This document shows positions 42,191 to 51,991 of a DNA stretch of 64,000 nt, in pieces (positions within the stretch are counted from its first letter, which is position 1; each line of letters opens with the position of its first letter). This DNA is from Acidobacteriota bacterium. Lineage in GTDB: Bacteria > Acidobacteriota > Blastocatellia > Pyrinomonadales > Pyrinomonadaceae. Where the stretch lies: assembly GCA_016703965.1 (NCBI GenBank), contig JADJBB010000025.1, forward strand, positions 930,001-994,000. The letters are read 5' to 3'. The notes beneath the pieces are model-generated. The model had not been told where the DNA came from. It ran no database searches and saw nothing but the letters and a program-made list of their open reading frames with translations. The position numbers and the translations under genes are program-made.

Positions 42191-45100
42191 CTATTCAACC
42201 CTTACAAAATCAGTTCCCGTCCGTCCGAACGTCTCCGGATGATACATCTCCTCGGCTTTCGCTGGTGGAACTACGAACACACCCGGCGTCGTCGCACGAG
42301 TGACGTACGAGTAGTTATAAACACCTTCCCAGAGCAAGCCGGTAAACGCTTCGGCTCGTTCGTCCCGGAAGTTTTGGTGTTCGAACCAGTTTTGACGCCA
42401 CCAGTAATAGTTGCGGCCGATCGAGCGGCTGCCGACTTCGAGAACGCTGGTCGCGTTGTTGTCGGCCGGGATCGCTTCGGTAACGGCGAGGCCGGGATTT
42501 AGCACTTCAAGTCCGGCGGGCAGTGGATCGACCAGGGCGACGTGATAACGGCGAGCCTGTGCAACCATCGTTAGCCTGACTCGTACCCTCGCACCGGCTT
42601 TGATCGTCCAGCTTCCGTCGGGATTTTGCTTGACGTCGGCCTTGTCATCGACCGCCTCGTATTTTCTGAGAACCGTAAATCCGTAATCAGCCGGATCGAG
42701 TTTCAGGTTTTTCGGGGCGTATTTCATGCCGATGCGGTAATAGAGCCGTCCGGCACCTTGTTTGTCAAGGATCAGGTTCGACGTTCCGCCCTGATCGACG
42801 AGATACGACATCGGAATGTTGATCTCGTTCGAATCGATCGAACGTCCCTTGAACACCTGTTCGCCCGCATACGTATTGCCGAGCCAGACGCGGGTCACAA
42901 AATCCGGCGTGACCTTTTCAAACGCGTTGAAGTACTTATCGAGCGCCAGCAGGATAAAGACGTTCTCCTGCGTATTCGACCATGCACCTTTGGTCCGGTG
43001 ATCGAGCAGGCCGCGGACGAGCTTCGGAATGAGGTCGTTCTTTGGATCTGCTTTGATCATCGCCTCGAGCAAGACGCCGTCGGCACGGCGGTTCGAGTAC
43101 ATGATGAGCCATGCACCATCGCCGTAGTTGGTGACGAAGTTAGCGGTCGCCGCCGTCTCGGTCGTGCGGTTCATCAGATGTCTGATGATCGCTTCGACCT
43201 CGACTTTCGATCCCGGATCGTTCGCCAGTACCGAAAGCACCCATCCCAACGCCTCAAAAGGCATTTTCTCTATCGTGGCTTCGGCCAGCAATTTCTTCGC
43301 CTTCGCCGCGTCCTTGTCGCCCATCAGGTCTCGGATGTACAAAGCGTATGCCGAGATCGTCCAGCGGACTTCGGGGGAATTTTTATACCATTCGTCAAAA
43401 TGCTTCTCGACGTCCTTGAGATAAGGCTTGGTCTTGTTGAGCATGTCGTCGGGCACCTTGTAGCCTTTCTGTTTGGCGAGAGCCAGAGCGTGAGCGACGT
43501 GGATCGTGAGGAATGGATATTCATAACGCTCCTTGTCACGCTTCCACAGGCCAAAGCTGCCGTCGCTTCGCTGTCGCGACTGCAGGATCTCGATATCGCG
43601 GGCGTAGTATGACTCGAGCTGTTCCTTGGTCGGCATGTCCTTAGCCTTGAAAGCCGACAGAACGTCACGCATCGCGGCGATCGAGATCATTCGCGATGAT
43701 ATCTGCTCTGAGCAGGCGTACGGATAATTCGTTAGATATAGGAACGCATCGGTCAGCTCCTGAAGCTGTGTCGACGACGTCGTAACATCCAAACCACCAA
43801 ACTGCGGATAAACATCGCCCGGCGTCTGCACCGGCTGAATTATCGCCCCGTTCTGATCCGTCGTGCCATAGGTCGCAAAAGCCTCAGTCGTCGCCGGTGT
43901 CCAAACCGGTAAGCTAATTTCAGCCGCATCGCTGAATTTGCCGGATGAGACCGCGAACTGGAATCTCGCCGTTCCGGCTTTGATCGTCGTGACCGGAAAA
44001 CGAACCTCGGCACGGTCGTTGGCCTTGATCAGAACGCGTCGACCCGCACTGCCAGTACCGCCTGCGGTAGCGGGCGGGGTTGTGGCGCCGGGGTTCGAGG
44101 CCCCACCCGCTACCGCAGGTGGTACCGACACGAACGCCGCATTAGTCGCCCTCACAACAATGTCCACCGCCATATCCTTATTCGTCTGATTCTGGATAAC
44201 GACCGGCAGGTCAGCCTTATCGCCGAAGTTCATAAACCTCGGAGCCGAGGGCCGCACCATCAGCGGCTGTTTGGCCGTGATGTTCGATTCCGATTTACCA
44301 AACCGTTTGCCCGTATCGACCGCGACCGCCGTGATGCGATACCGCGTCAGATTATCAGGCAGCTTGATATCAACCACCGCACGGCCATTGGAATCGGTGC
44401 GAACCGATGGCGAGAATTTAGCAAGGGCGTTGAAATTCTGACGGAGATTTATCGGCGTGTCTGGTGATTGAGCTTTCTCTTCCGCCGAAAACTCGTCACG
44501 CTCGACGGCTCGATTTGCTTCCTTTTTCATCGCCGAAGGCTTTGCCGCAGCCCTGCCCAAAACCCCGCTCGGCATATTTTGAGTTGCGATACCTGCGTCC
44601 ATCATCGCGCCTTCGGTGGCTGGTGGAGGCGGGGCTAGCTTAATATCCTCCGGATTTCCAAGCAATATCTGCTGCCTCGAATGATGATCCGTCACTCCGG
44701 TCGCCCGTGCCGTGTAGAACGTGTCCATAGGATTTCCGATCACGTATCGCGACAAAGCGAGTACACTCTCGTCTACCACGACGACCGCAACTTCACTGTT
44801 TGCAACAGGTTCGCCGCGACTGTCCTTGACCTGAATGTTGACCTTCGTCTCGCCGCCGGGGACGAGTGTTTTGTCCACAGGCTCGCTCGAAACGGTCAGT
44901 TTGCGCGAAGCAGTTGAGATCGCGAGATTGATATTCCCCGACGCGAATGCCGGGCGTTTCGCGAGCTTCGGATCGACCTCGCCCTTGTCATTCGAACGCT
45001 CTTCAGCCCCGACCAGATCGACCTGAGCGTAGATGTTCGGCAGATATTTTTCTTCAAGCGGAATTTTTAGCGTGATCGACGAATCCTTCATCGAGAAACG

Positions 45101-48100
45101 CTCGGTTTTCACGATGCCGTCGCGGCGCAAAGTCAGGACGCCTTCGGCTGGGGTGAACGGTGCGATCACGAGCAGCTCGGCAACATCGCCGGGTGCAAAA
45201 TCCTTTTTCGACGGGATGATCTGCACTTCTTCCTGCTCGACATTCCGTTTCGGCGGCTGTTTTCCGCCCGGAACCCAGATCGTCAGTTCGCTCTCATTGA
45301 ACCGCTCGCGGTCGTCCATCACGGTTGCGGTGATCGTGTAGCGTCCACCCTGTTTCGCGAAGAACAAGCATTTCTGTGCCTTATCGGTCGATTTGACGGT
45401 GCAGTTCTGCTCGTCAATGACCTTTTCGCTCCAGCTTCCCTTGTCGAAGACCCAATCTTTGAGAACAGCCTTGATATCGGCGTCCTTGCCGGCGACAAGT
45501 TTCCCGTCGAGGTCGGAAACGATCGTTTCAACCTCCATCTTCTCGCCCTTTTGGACGAAAGTTCGCGGCGTTCGGATCCCGACATAAAGATCGGCCGGAT
45601 GTACCAGCAGCGAAGTCGTACTCGACCACGCCTGGCGGTTGACGTCCATCACCGACGAAGCGGCGGTGATCGTGTACGGACGCGGTGGTTTGACCGATTC
45701 AAAATCGATTTTCAGCAAATGCTTGCCGCCCGCATCAGTTACTCCTTTGAAATACTGCGAATTCCCGCCGTAATAACCACCGCCATAAATATCGCCTCGC
45801 CACCACGGCGTCCACGTGCCGAACGTGTAATCGTCACGGTTCGGCGGTGTGAAATTCGTCGGAGTAGCGGTCACGGTCCAGTTGGTCTCGGCGTTCGCAA
45901 GGCCGCCGCCGGCGTAGTATTTTGCCTCGACCGACAGCAAAGCCTTGCCGCCGACAAAGTGCGGAGCCTCGGTCTCGACCTTGCTCGTCACCTCAAATTC
46001 CGGCCGGCGAAATTCCTGTATCTGAAATTCGTGATAATACGTATTTCCCGAATACGAACTGCTCGTCGACATCTCGATCCGGCAATTGCCCAGATTTGCG
46101 TTGTCAGGCAGCGTGAATTTGAAATCGAACGCACCGAAAGCGTTGAGATTTGCCGTACCTTTTCCGATCTCGTTATTTCGGGGATCTTTGATCGAATACT
46201 TCACGCCACTCGCACCATCGCCGAGCCCTTCGACATCGCCGAACTTGCCGCCCGTGACCTTGCGAATGTAGCCTTTTACCGCGACTTCCTCTTTCGGCTT
46301 GTACATTTTGCGGTCGTCAAATACGAACCAACGCAGGTAATCAGGCTGTGCTTTTTTGAACCAATTACCCGACTGCTGCCAATAATAATCGGCATTTTCC
46401 GGCAGGAACGAAACATCTTTACCGCGTCTAGCAATGAGAATATTCTGCGAGCTTGGGGACGCCGTATCCGGAAGTTGCAGCCGCATAATGCCATTCTCGC
46501 CGGTCCGGTTCGTCTGAGCCTCGGTTATCGTCTCGACCTCGGCAGCAGTGCCGTCCTCGTTGATCGATTCTGTCTCACCGGCACTCGGTCCGCCGGCTCC
46601 GGTTACCCAATCCCAGACCGTTTGCAGAATTCCTTTGTCTTCGGTTTCAGCAACATTTCCGCTGACAACACCTTTCCCGTTGGGAAAGATCGAAAGCTCA
46701 ACTCCCGACAGTGATTTGCCGGTTTTAAGGTCCGACGCAAAACCGACAAGTTCCGTGCTGTCAACAAATGCATCCAAACCGATCTGTGTTGCCTGCAGCC
46801 ACGTAAAAACTCGCGTACGGTCGTATTTGTCGCGTTTGACGGTCGGTTCGATGTCGATGATGACGTTGCCGAAGCCGCCGTCGAGCGCCGGCGAAACGTC
46901 GATCCGGGTCTCGACCATCTCGTCCGGTTTAGCGGCGATGTTCACCGTTTTGTCCGAGACCAGCTTTCCCGGGATCGCCGGACGCTTTCCATCGTCATAG
47001 TTGATGTGGCGGACATAGTCCTGAAACATCGGCCAATCTTCAGGGCGGACCTGATAAAGCTTGACCTTTGCGGAGTTGTGATTGGTCGAATAGATCGAGA
47101 ACGTCGCCTTCGCGTTCGGATCCATCACGGTCATAAAACCGCCCTGAGCGTAAAGATTCGAATCCGCCGAACCGACCTTGATCGTCGCCGTCGCGTTCTT
47201 ACCGAGGCTCTGGCCAAAAATATCCGAGATCGCACCGTCAACCGTGATCGTGTAGGTCGTTTTGCCCTTTTTGTAACCGTTGATGTAGACGTAATTTCCC
47301 GAAGGATAGATCTGCAAGCCCTCGACCGCCGGCTCGACCTTGATCATTTCCTTGGTAAATTTCGAAGCGTCGAGCGAGTTGTTGAATTCGAGAGCCCAGT
47401 TCGTGAAGGGCGTGCAGTTCTTGTTCTCACGCCAACCACACCAGCCGCCGTTGAATTTCAGTGCCGTGTATGTCTGAAACGCAAACGACTGTGCCGCCGT
47501 CGTCGTCAAAGGCCCTTCAGCCGAAGCAGTTCCCTTTTCAACCGTCACCTGGATCGTCGACGCCGCGGGTAACGCATTCTCGGTCAAACCGTCCGAATTT
47601 AATGCGCGAAAAGCTAACCAACGCTTCGGCTGCGCTTGTTTCGACGTATAGTTGATCGTGCTGTCTGCATTGATCTCAGCTTCGGTTGCGAGACGTATCG
47701 GCAGTTTCTTTCCGCCAGCAATGACCGAGATCGTCCGCAAAACTACTTCAGGATTCACATCCTGATCGAATGACAGATACATCAACGCATCGCGTTTTGT
47801 GATACCGCCATTCGGTATCATCTGCTCGACCTTCGGCGGCGGAGTAGTGAAAGTCCATGTAAAATCTTTTGCCAAAACCTGTCCGGTGGCTGATTTCGTA
47901 CCTGCGGGAACGCGAGCCGTAAACTTCGTCGCCATCGGAAAACGCTTCGTCGTGTCGAACATCAGCGTCTTCGTCCCCAGCCAACGCCAGTTGCCTTCGA
48001 CCTGGGGCGTCAGTTCGACGGGCGTCACTTTCGCTGCCTGTTCCTGTGAAGTGACAGCAACCATCGGATGCGAAAACGTCACATTCAGATCCGGAGCCAG

Positions 48101-48535
48101 CGGAACTTCCCCCTCAGGCGACCAGCGGATGACCTGCAACGTCTGCCCCGAAGTATCGACCTTCGGCGTACCGCGGCCGTCGTCCGATGGGAACTTAACA
48201 GGCAGTTTGTTGCCAGTCTTCGGCGCGGGCAGCGTCCCGACGCGTTTGGCAAAATCGGTCTGATCGTCCGTCGCGGCCTTGATCTCAGGAATGCGTTTTA
48301 GCAGGTCGGCCTTTTCCTTTTCGCTGATCGGGTCGGTCGAGGGCAGCTGCTGTTTCTCACGCGTTTCCGCACCTTCGACACCTTCGCTAAGTCTGAATTT
48401 CAGCCCGCCGGGCACATCTTTCATACGCTGTTCCATCGCCCTCCCAATAACCTGACCGTGAGCAACCATGCTCGCGGGCGCAATAAATCCCAGATAAATA
48501 GCTAATATTAACGTCGCTGAAATAAGCTTTTGCAT
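42191..48535 (-). CDS. Alpha-2-macroglobulin family protein with thioester
   Basis: 2,114 residues from ATG 48535 (MQKLISATLILAIYLGFIAP, a signal peptide); the frame is open upstream but the signal fixes the start. The N-terminal half is a chain of macroglobulin beta-sandwich domains ('LNVTFSHPMVAVTS', 'YLRWFVFDDRKMYKPKEEVAVKGYIR', 'HPADLYVGIRTPRTFVQKGEKM'). The thioester motif CSEQ is in 'TNYPYACSEQISSR' at about residue 1607, followed by the helical ring domain. The family traps proteases in the periplasm. No PBP1C gene is next to it. Residues about 1470-1494 come from a palindromic repeat (44055-44125). Confidence 0.93.
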   Translation of the reverse strand: MQKLISATLILAIYLGFIAPASMVAHGQVIGRAMEQRMKDVPGGLKFRLSEGVEGAETREKQQLPSTDPISEKEKADLLKRIPEIKAATDDQTDFAKRVGTLPAPKTGNKLPVKFPSDDGRGTPKVDTSGQTLQVIRWSPEGEVPLAPDLNVTFSHPMVAVTSQEQAAKVTPVELTPQVEGNWRWLGTKTLMFDTTKRFPMATKFTARVPAGTKSATGQVLAKDFTWTFTTPPPKVEQMIPNGGITKRDALMYLSFDQDVNPEVVLRTISVIAGGKKLPIRLATEAEINADSTINYTSKQAQPKRWLAFRALNSDGLTENALPAASTIQVTVEKGTASAEGPLTTTAAQSFAFQTYTALKFNGGWCGWRENKNCTPFTNWALEFNNSLDASKFTKEMIKVEPAVEGLQIYPSGNYVYINGYKKGKTTYTITVDGAISDIFGQSLGKNATATIKVGSADSNLYAQGGFMTVMDPNAKATFSIYSTNHNSAKVKLYQVRPEDWPMFQDYVRHINYDDGKRPAIPGKLVSDKTVNIAAKPDEMVETRIDVSPALDGGFGNVIIDIEPTVKRDKYDRTRVFTWLQATQIGLDAFVDSTELVGFASDLKTGKSLSGVELSIFPNGKGVVSGNVAETEDKGILQTVWDWVTGAGGPSAGETESINEDGTAAEVETITEAQTNRTGENGIMRLQLPDTASPSSQNILIARRGKDVSFLPENADYYWQQSGNWFKKAQPDYLRWFVFDDRKMYKPKEEVAVKGYIRKVTGGKFGDVEGLGDGASGVKYSIKDPRNNEIGKGTANLNAFGAFDFKFTLPDNANLGNCRIEMSTSSSYSGNTYYHEFQIQEFRRPEFEVTSKVETEAPHFVGGKALLSVEAKYYAGGGLANAETNWTVTATPTNFTPPNRDDYTFGTWTPWWRGDIYGGGYYGGNSQYFKGVTDAGGKHLLKIDFESVKPPRPYTITAASSVMDVNRQAWSSTTSLLVHPADLYVGIRTPRTFVQKGEKMEVETIVSDLDGKLVAGKDADIKAVLKDWVFDKGSWSEKVIDEQNCTVKSTDKAQKCLFFAKQGGRYTITATVMDDRERFNESELTIWVPGGKQPPKRNVEQEEVQIIPSKKDFAPGDVAELLVIAPFTPAEGVLTLRRDGIVKTERFSMKDSSITLKIPLEEKYLPNIYAQVDLVGAEERSNDKGEVDPKLAKRPAFASGNINLAISTASRKLTVSSEPVDKTLVPGGETKVNIQVKDSRGEPVANSEVAVVVVDESVLALSRYVIGNPMDTFYTARATGVTDHHSRQQILLGNPEDIKLAPPPPATEGAMMDAGIATQNMPSGVLGRAAAKPSAMKKEANRAVERDEFSAEEKAQSPDTPINLRQNFNALAKFSPSVRTDSNGRAVVDIKLPDNLTRYRITAVAVDTGKRFGKSESNITAKQPLMVRPSAPRFMNFGDKADLPVVIQNQTNKDMAVDIVVRATNAAFVSVPPAVAGGASNPGATTPPATAGGTGSAGRRVLIKANDRAEVRFPVTTIKAGTARFQFAVSSGKFSDAAEISLPVWTPATTEAFATYGTTDQNGAIIQPVQTPGDVYPQFGGLDVTTSSTQLQELTDAFLYLTNYPYACSEQISSRMISIAAMRDVLSAFKAKDMPTKEQLESYYARDIEILQSRQRSDGSFGLWKRDKERYEYPFLTIHVAHALALAKQKGYKVPDDMLNKTKPYLKDVEKHFDEWYKNSPEVRWTISAYALYIRDLMGDKDAAKAKKLLAEATIEKMPFEALGWVLSVLANDPGSKVEVEAIIRHLMNRTTETAATANFVTNYGDGAWLIMYSNRRADGVLLEAMIKADPKNDLIPKLVRGLLDHRTKGAWSNTQENVFILLALDKYFNAFEKVTPDFVTRVWLGNTYAGEQVFKGRSIDSNEINIPMSYLVDQGGTSNLILDKQGAGRLYYRIGMKYAPKNLKLDPADYGFTVLRKYEAVDDKADVKQNPDGSWTIKAGARVRVRLTMVAQARRYHVALVDPLPAGLEVLNPGLAVTEAIPADNNATSVLEVGSRSIGRNYYWWRQNWFEHQNFRDERAEAFTGLLWEGVYNYSYVTRATTPGVFVVPPAKAEEMYHPETFGRTGTDFVRVE
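44055..44125. repeat. 71-bp palindromic element in frame inside the macroglobulin gene
   Basis: Arms 44055-44079 and 44101-44125 match at 23 of 25 positions around a 21-base loop. On the minus strand it encodes VPPAVAGG...TPPATAGGT, the same peptide pattern as 41550-41620 in an unrelated gene. Confidence 0.88.
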
Positions 48536-48629
48536 TGTAATATCGTCCCTTGTCCAAGTTCTGCGGCGAGATAAACCTCGCTTTTCTCTATCATCGGAAC
48601 GCATGCCGCGGTGAGTTCTTGCAGCATCT

Positions 48630-49982
48630 TCAGAATCCTTCAAGGATCGCAAGGGCCGTTTCCCCGCCGCCGGACGTTATGTTGACGAGCGACCCAGCGG
48701 CAAGCCGAACCATACCGCCCTCGACGTTTCCACGGAACAAGAACGGATCAAAATCGACGGTGAGCGACTCGATCCTTGCCTCGCCATTCATGAAGACCGG
48801 AATATCGGTTTTCTCGACCAAAACCCTTTCCTGCACGATGTAATGGGCTTGTAGGGCCACGGCAATTGCATCATCCCATTCGGCCTCTGAACTGTCCCAT
48901 CCAAAATAGATGCCCTTGCCACCATATTCGTCGTTGGGCTTGAGGACAAATTGATCACGTCCGGCCCTAATGAACTCGACGAGCTCCACCGATCCTCCTT
49001 TGTAGGTTGTTTGGCCGTATCTAAAATTACGGGTCCACGGCACATGGCGGCCGATCGTGGCAAGTTGTTCCGAGCTAAAAAGCTGGCTGTACCGCGGGTC
49101 AGTTAGGACCGCAAAACTTGCTTTCTTATGTGGGATCTTTGAGCGGAAGGAATTAACCATACAAACATTTCCATCCGAACACGCTTGATAAAGTGAGTGG
49201 GTCTCGTCAAATCGTTCAAGAAACTCGTGTATTAGAACGCGCTTGAAAAAAATGTCGATATCGAAATCCCCGGCGATCAAGGACGAGTTTTTATACTCGA
49301 GTTCCCCAGGTACACAGATCTTCGTCGAATATCCTCGGGTCTCGAAATACTCTTCCAGAATTACAAACTCCGGCCGCGTTGAGACTCCATCCCAATCAAC
49401 GATAGCAATGTTCGGCTTTTGCTTCTTCCCTCCAAAGTCGCGATATGCGCTGTCGAGTACATCGAGCAAGCGTATCTGCGGCTGCGGGTAATGGTGCTGA
49501 TTATCCTGAAGGAACTGATCGACGATCGGCACGTTCGTAAATAATCGCTCCAGCGCTGCCTGATCACCGATGCCCGCAGGATTCTCGCCATTATATTCAA
49601 GAAAAGCGAAACCGTCCGCCGTCAGAAAAGTATCGAGCCGACTGTTAATTGATACATCCAAATAGCCAGTTTCGAGTCGTGCCCAACGTTCCTCTTTTTC
49701 AGAGACGCCAAGCTCCGACATGATCTCCGGATGGTCCAGAGCCGCTCGAGTGAGCGAAACAAAAGCCCCGTTGAGAGTCGAAGCCGCGTGCCGGATCGCG
49801 TTGTATCTGGATTCGGCAAGAAAATACGGCCTGAGGAATGGGCATATAGGCCGCTCTCCGTGCAGAATTCCGGAACTCCTTTGAATGGATTCCAACCGCC
49901 CGAAAAGGTCCGTGTCGAGCCTATGCTCATTCAGCAATTTTTCATCCAGATCGTTGACAAGTTTTTGGAGGGTAAGTGACAT
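48630..49982 (-). CDS. Circularly permuted ATP-grasp family protein
   Basis: 450 residues from ATG 49982 (MSLTLQKLVNDLDEKLLNEH), with AAGGAAAC upstream. Key stretches are 'TADGFAFLEYNGENPAGIGDQ' near the middle and 'FVLKPNDEYGGKGIYFGWD' plus 'YIVQERVLVEKTD' in the C-terminal part. The last resemble the ATP-binding Lys and Gly-rich loop of ATP-grasp enzymes in permuted order (glutathionylspermidine-synthetase-like group). Such enzymes join a carboxylate to an amine through an acyl phosphate. Substrate unknown. It lies directly downstream of nothing on its strand and is divergent from pspA, 208 bases apart. Confidence 0.75.
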   Translation of the reverse strand: MSLTLQKLVNDLDEKLLNEHRLDTDLFGRLESIQRSSGILHGERPICPFLRPYFLAESRYNAIRHAASTLNGAFVSLTRAALDHPEIMSELGVSEKEERWARLETGYLDVSINSRLDTFLTADGFAFLEYNGENPAGIGDQAALERLFTNVPIVDQFLQDNQHHYPQPQIRLLDVLDSAYRDFGGKKQKPNIAIVDWDGVSTRPEFVILEEYFETRGYSTKICVPGELEYKNSSLIAGDFDIDIFFKRVLIHEFLERFDETHSLYQACSDGNVCMVNSFRSKIPHKKASFAVLTDPRYSQLFSSEQLATIGRHVPWTRNFRYGQTTYKGGSVELVEFIRAGRDQFVLKPNDEYGGKGIYFGWDSSEAEWDDAIAVALQAHYIVQERVLVEKTDIPVFMNGEARIESLTVDFDPFLFRGNVEGGMVRLAAGSLVNITSGGGETALAILEGF

Positions 49983-50190
49983 TTGTTTCCTTGCAAAGCC
50001 CGCGCGCAACTACTGTAAACCAGTTGATGCAAAAACCCAATTGAGTCGCTCTGTTTGCGGGCATATTCTCTTTCCTTAATTAAATTTCCTGTTATACTGT
50101 TCTGGAATTTGCAACTTTGCGTTTTCGTGTATCGTAAGGGATTTGGCGATTATTTGTGGTAACACATTTTTTGAGGAGCGAATAGTAAAA

Positions 50191-50976
50191 ATGGGATTGT
50201 GGGCAAGAATCAGTAGAGTTTTTCGGGCGAGTACGGGAGCGGCGTTAGACAAGATCGAGAATCCGGAACTCGTGCTGCAGCAGACGATCCGCGACATGCG
50301 CGATCGCGTACCGGAATTGAACAATTCCGTCGCACAGGTCATGGCGACTGAGCGTTTGCTGCTCAAGCAGAAAGAGAATCTCTCGAGCCAGGTCGTTGAC
50401 CTCGATTCCAAAATCAAAGCCTCAGTAAAAATGGGCCGCGACGACATTGCGACCGCCTACATCGGTCAGCTCCAGCAGGCTCAGATCGATCTCGAACGGA
50501 CCTCAGCTCAGGCTGAGCAGGCACAGATCTCTTCGAAACAGGCACTAAAGGCACGAGACAACTACGTGCTGAACATGAAGAAACGCAGTGCCGAGGCGAT
50601 GCAGCTGATCAGTGCCGCCAAACAGGCGAAACTGCAGGAACAGCTTGCCCAGACGATGGACACGTTCAACATCGGCGACGATTCCTCGACATTCAACGAA
50701 ATGCGAGAAAAGATCGACCGCCGCGTTGCCGCAGCCGAAGCCAAATTACAGCTCGGAGCCAGCAACGTCGACGCCCAGATGCAGGACATCGAACGCGAGG
50801 CGATGGACATTCAGATGCAGGACAAACTGCTCGAATATAAGGCACAAATGGGAATGCTTGGTGCCGGAACCCCCGAGCCGAGCAAGCAGATCTCGGCAAA
50901 TTCCAGCGTTCAGGAAGCCGAAGTTCTAAATACATCGATATTTGATGAAACAAACGAAAAAAGTCATTCGAACTGA
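50191..50976 (+). CDS. pspA: PspA/IM30 family envelope-stress protein
   Basis: 261 residues from ATG 50191 (MGLWARISRVFRASTGAALDKIENPELVL) with GAGGAG 12 bases upstream; an earlier in-frame ATG adds a non-family leader. The N-terminal amphipathic helix and 'LQQTIRDMRDRVPELNNSVAQVMA' are typical, followed by an almost purely helical, coiled-coil body ('AQAEQAQISSKQALKARDNYVLNMKKRSAEAM'). PspA/IM30 relatives form ESCRT-III-like rods and rings on membranes and protect them under stress. A C-terminal tail of about 40 residues is less ordered. The next gene starts 53 bases downstream. Confidence 0.93.
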   Translation: MGLWARISRVFRASTGAALDKIENPELVLQQTIRDMRDRVPELNNSVAQVMATERLLLKQKENLSSQVVDLDSKIKASVKMGRDDIATAYIGQLQQAQIDLERTSAQAEQAQISSKQALKARDNYVLNMKKRSAEAMQLISAAKQAKLQEQLAQTMDTFNIGDDSSTFNEMREKIDRRVAAAEAKLQLGASNVDAQMQDIEREAMDIQMQDKLLEYKAQMGMLGAGTPEPSKQISANSSVQEAEVLNTSIFDETNEKSHSN

Positions 50977-51029
50977 TCGGAATAGTTCTTTCGAACCCTT
51001 GAGCGTCAATTTGCATCTGTTAGTTTGAT

Positions 51030-51878
51030 ATGGCTGATATAGCGAAATACCGGCAGGACATGACGAAATTTGAACAGAGCTATGCGAAAGCAGCTCTGAA
51101 AGAGCCCGTGAATTTTTGGGGGCTCGCCGGTTTTCTTGTGGCCGCCGCCTACACGGGCAGCGTCATTCCGCTGCTGATAGCTTTGATCTGCGAAGCCCTG
51201 TATGTTGTGATAGTTCCCAATCTGCCGATGTACCGCAGCCTTGTTCAGAATCGAGAAAAGCAACGCCGTCTAAAGGAACACACGGACGGCCGCGAAAAGC
51301 TGATCAAATCGTTTACGCCCCGTGAACGCGAAGCGGTCGAATACCTTCGCTGGCTCAAGGATAAGATCCAGGACAACTACACGAAATTTACCGGTGCGGG
51401 CCAACTGCCTTCGAACCTGAAAGCTCTTGACCAGCGTTGGGAAGATTTCGTCGACCTGCTCGATGTTTACCGCCGCCGAAAACAGCATCTGAAATCGATC
51501 AACCGCCAGGCCGTTCACAACCAGCTTTCACAGGCTTTTCGTGCGATGGAGAGTGCCGGTGACGAAAAGACCAAACGCATTCAACAGACCAATGTAGAGA
51601 TCCTCAAACGCCGGGTCAACTCGTTTGACGAGATCGAACGCAGCGTAAAGCTCGTTGAAGGCCAGCTCCAATCGATCGAAAACTTCTTCAGCTACCTCAA
51701 CGACGAGATTGTCACCATCTCAACACCTGAGAAATTCTCGCTCCTAGACTTTGAGCAGCTTTCCGATTCAATCGCCATGACCAAGCAAATGCTTGATGCA
51801 ACTGCTGATGAAGTTGGAGCACTCGATTCCTATAACCGCGAGATGGGAAATCTGGAATTGCTCCCTGGTGCAAAATAA
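51030..51878 (+). CDS. Membrane protein with coiled coil, pspA neighbour
   Basis: 282 residues. A hydrophobic hairpin near the start ('FWGLAGFLVAAAYTGSVIPLLIALICEALYVVIVPNLP', about 29-66) gives two membrane segments. The rest is helical and charged, with coiled-coil character ('YRRRKQHLKSINRQAVHNQLSQAFRAM', 'IERSVKLVEGQLQSIENFFSYLNDEIV'). No known domain is recognised. The layout suggests a membrane anchor with a cytoplasmic helical arm, which could recruit PspA. It lies between pspA and the RimK-like ATP-grasp gene on the same strand. Confidence 0.7.
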   Translation: MADIAKYRQDMTKFEQSYAKAALKEPVNFWGLAGFLVAAAYTGSVIPLLIALICEALYVVIVPNLPMYRSLVQNREKQRRLKEHTDGREKLIKSFTPREREAVEYLRWLKDKIQDNYTKFTGAGQLPSNLKALDQRWEDFVDLLDVYRRRKQHLKSINRQAVHNQLSQAFRAMESAGDEKTKRIQQTNVEILKRRVNSFDEIERSVKLVEGQLQSIENFFSYLNDEIVTISTPEKFSLLDFEQLSDSIAMTKQMLDATADEVGALDSYNREMGNLELLPGAK

Positions 51879-51977
51879 CATCTTCATAAATTCCAAAACG
51901 TGATTCTTGCCTCAGTTTTGTATTTGGACTAATATTAAAGATTTCAGACTGGTCTGAGATTTTAATAATTAGCCATA

Positions 51978-51983
51978 TATAAT
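51978..51983 (+). promoter_or_regulatory. -10 box just upstream of the RimK-like gene
   Basis: TATAAT is 8 bases before the ATG at 51992 and no Shine-Dalgarno is present, so a near-leaderless mRNA is expected. A TCAGAC-TG-GTCTGA inverted repeat at 51944-51957 lies about where a -35 or operator would be; the -35 itself is weak. Confidence 0.4.
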
Positions 51984-51991
51984 CTAAACAT

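Noticed and set aside
45551..46714. 387-residue open frame on the plus strand opposite the macroglobulin gene
   Set aside because: Shadow of a clear minus-strand gene with a signal peptide and thioester; the antisense translation is Arg/Ile-rich and matches nothing.
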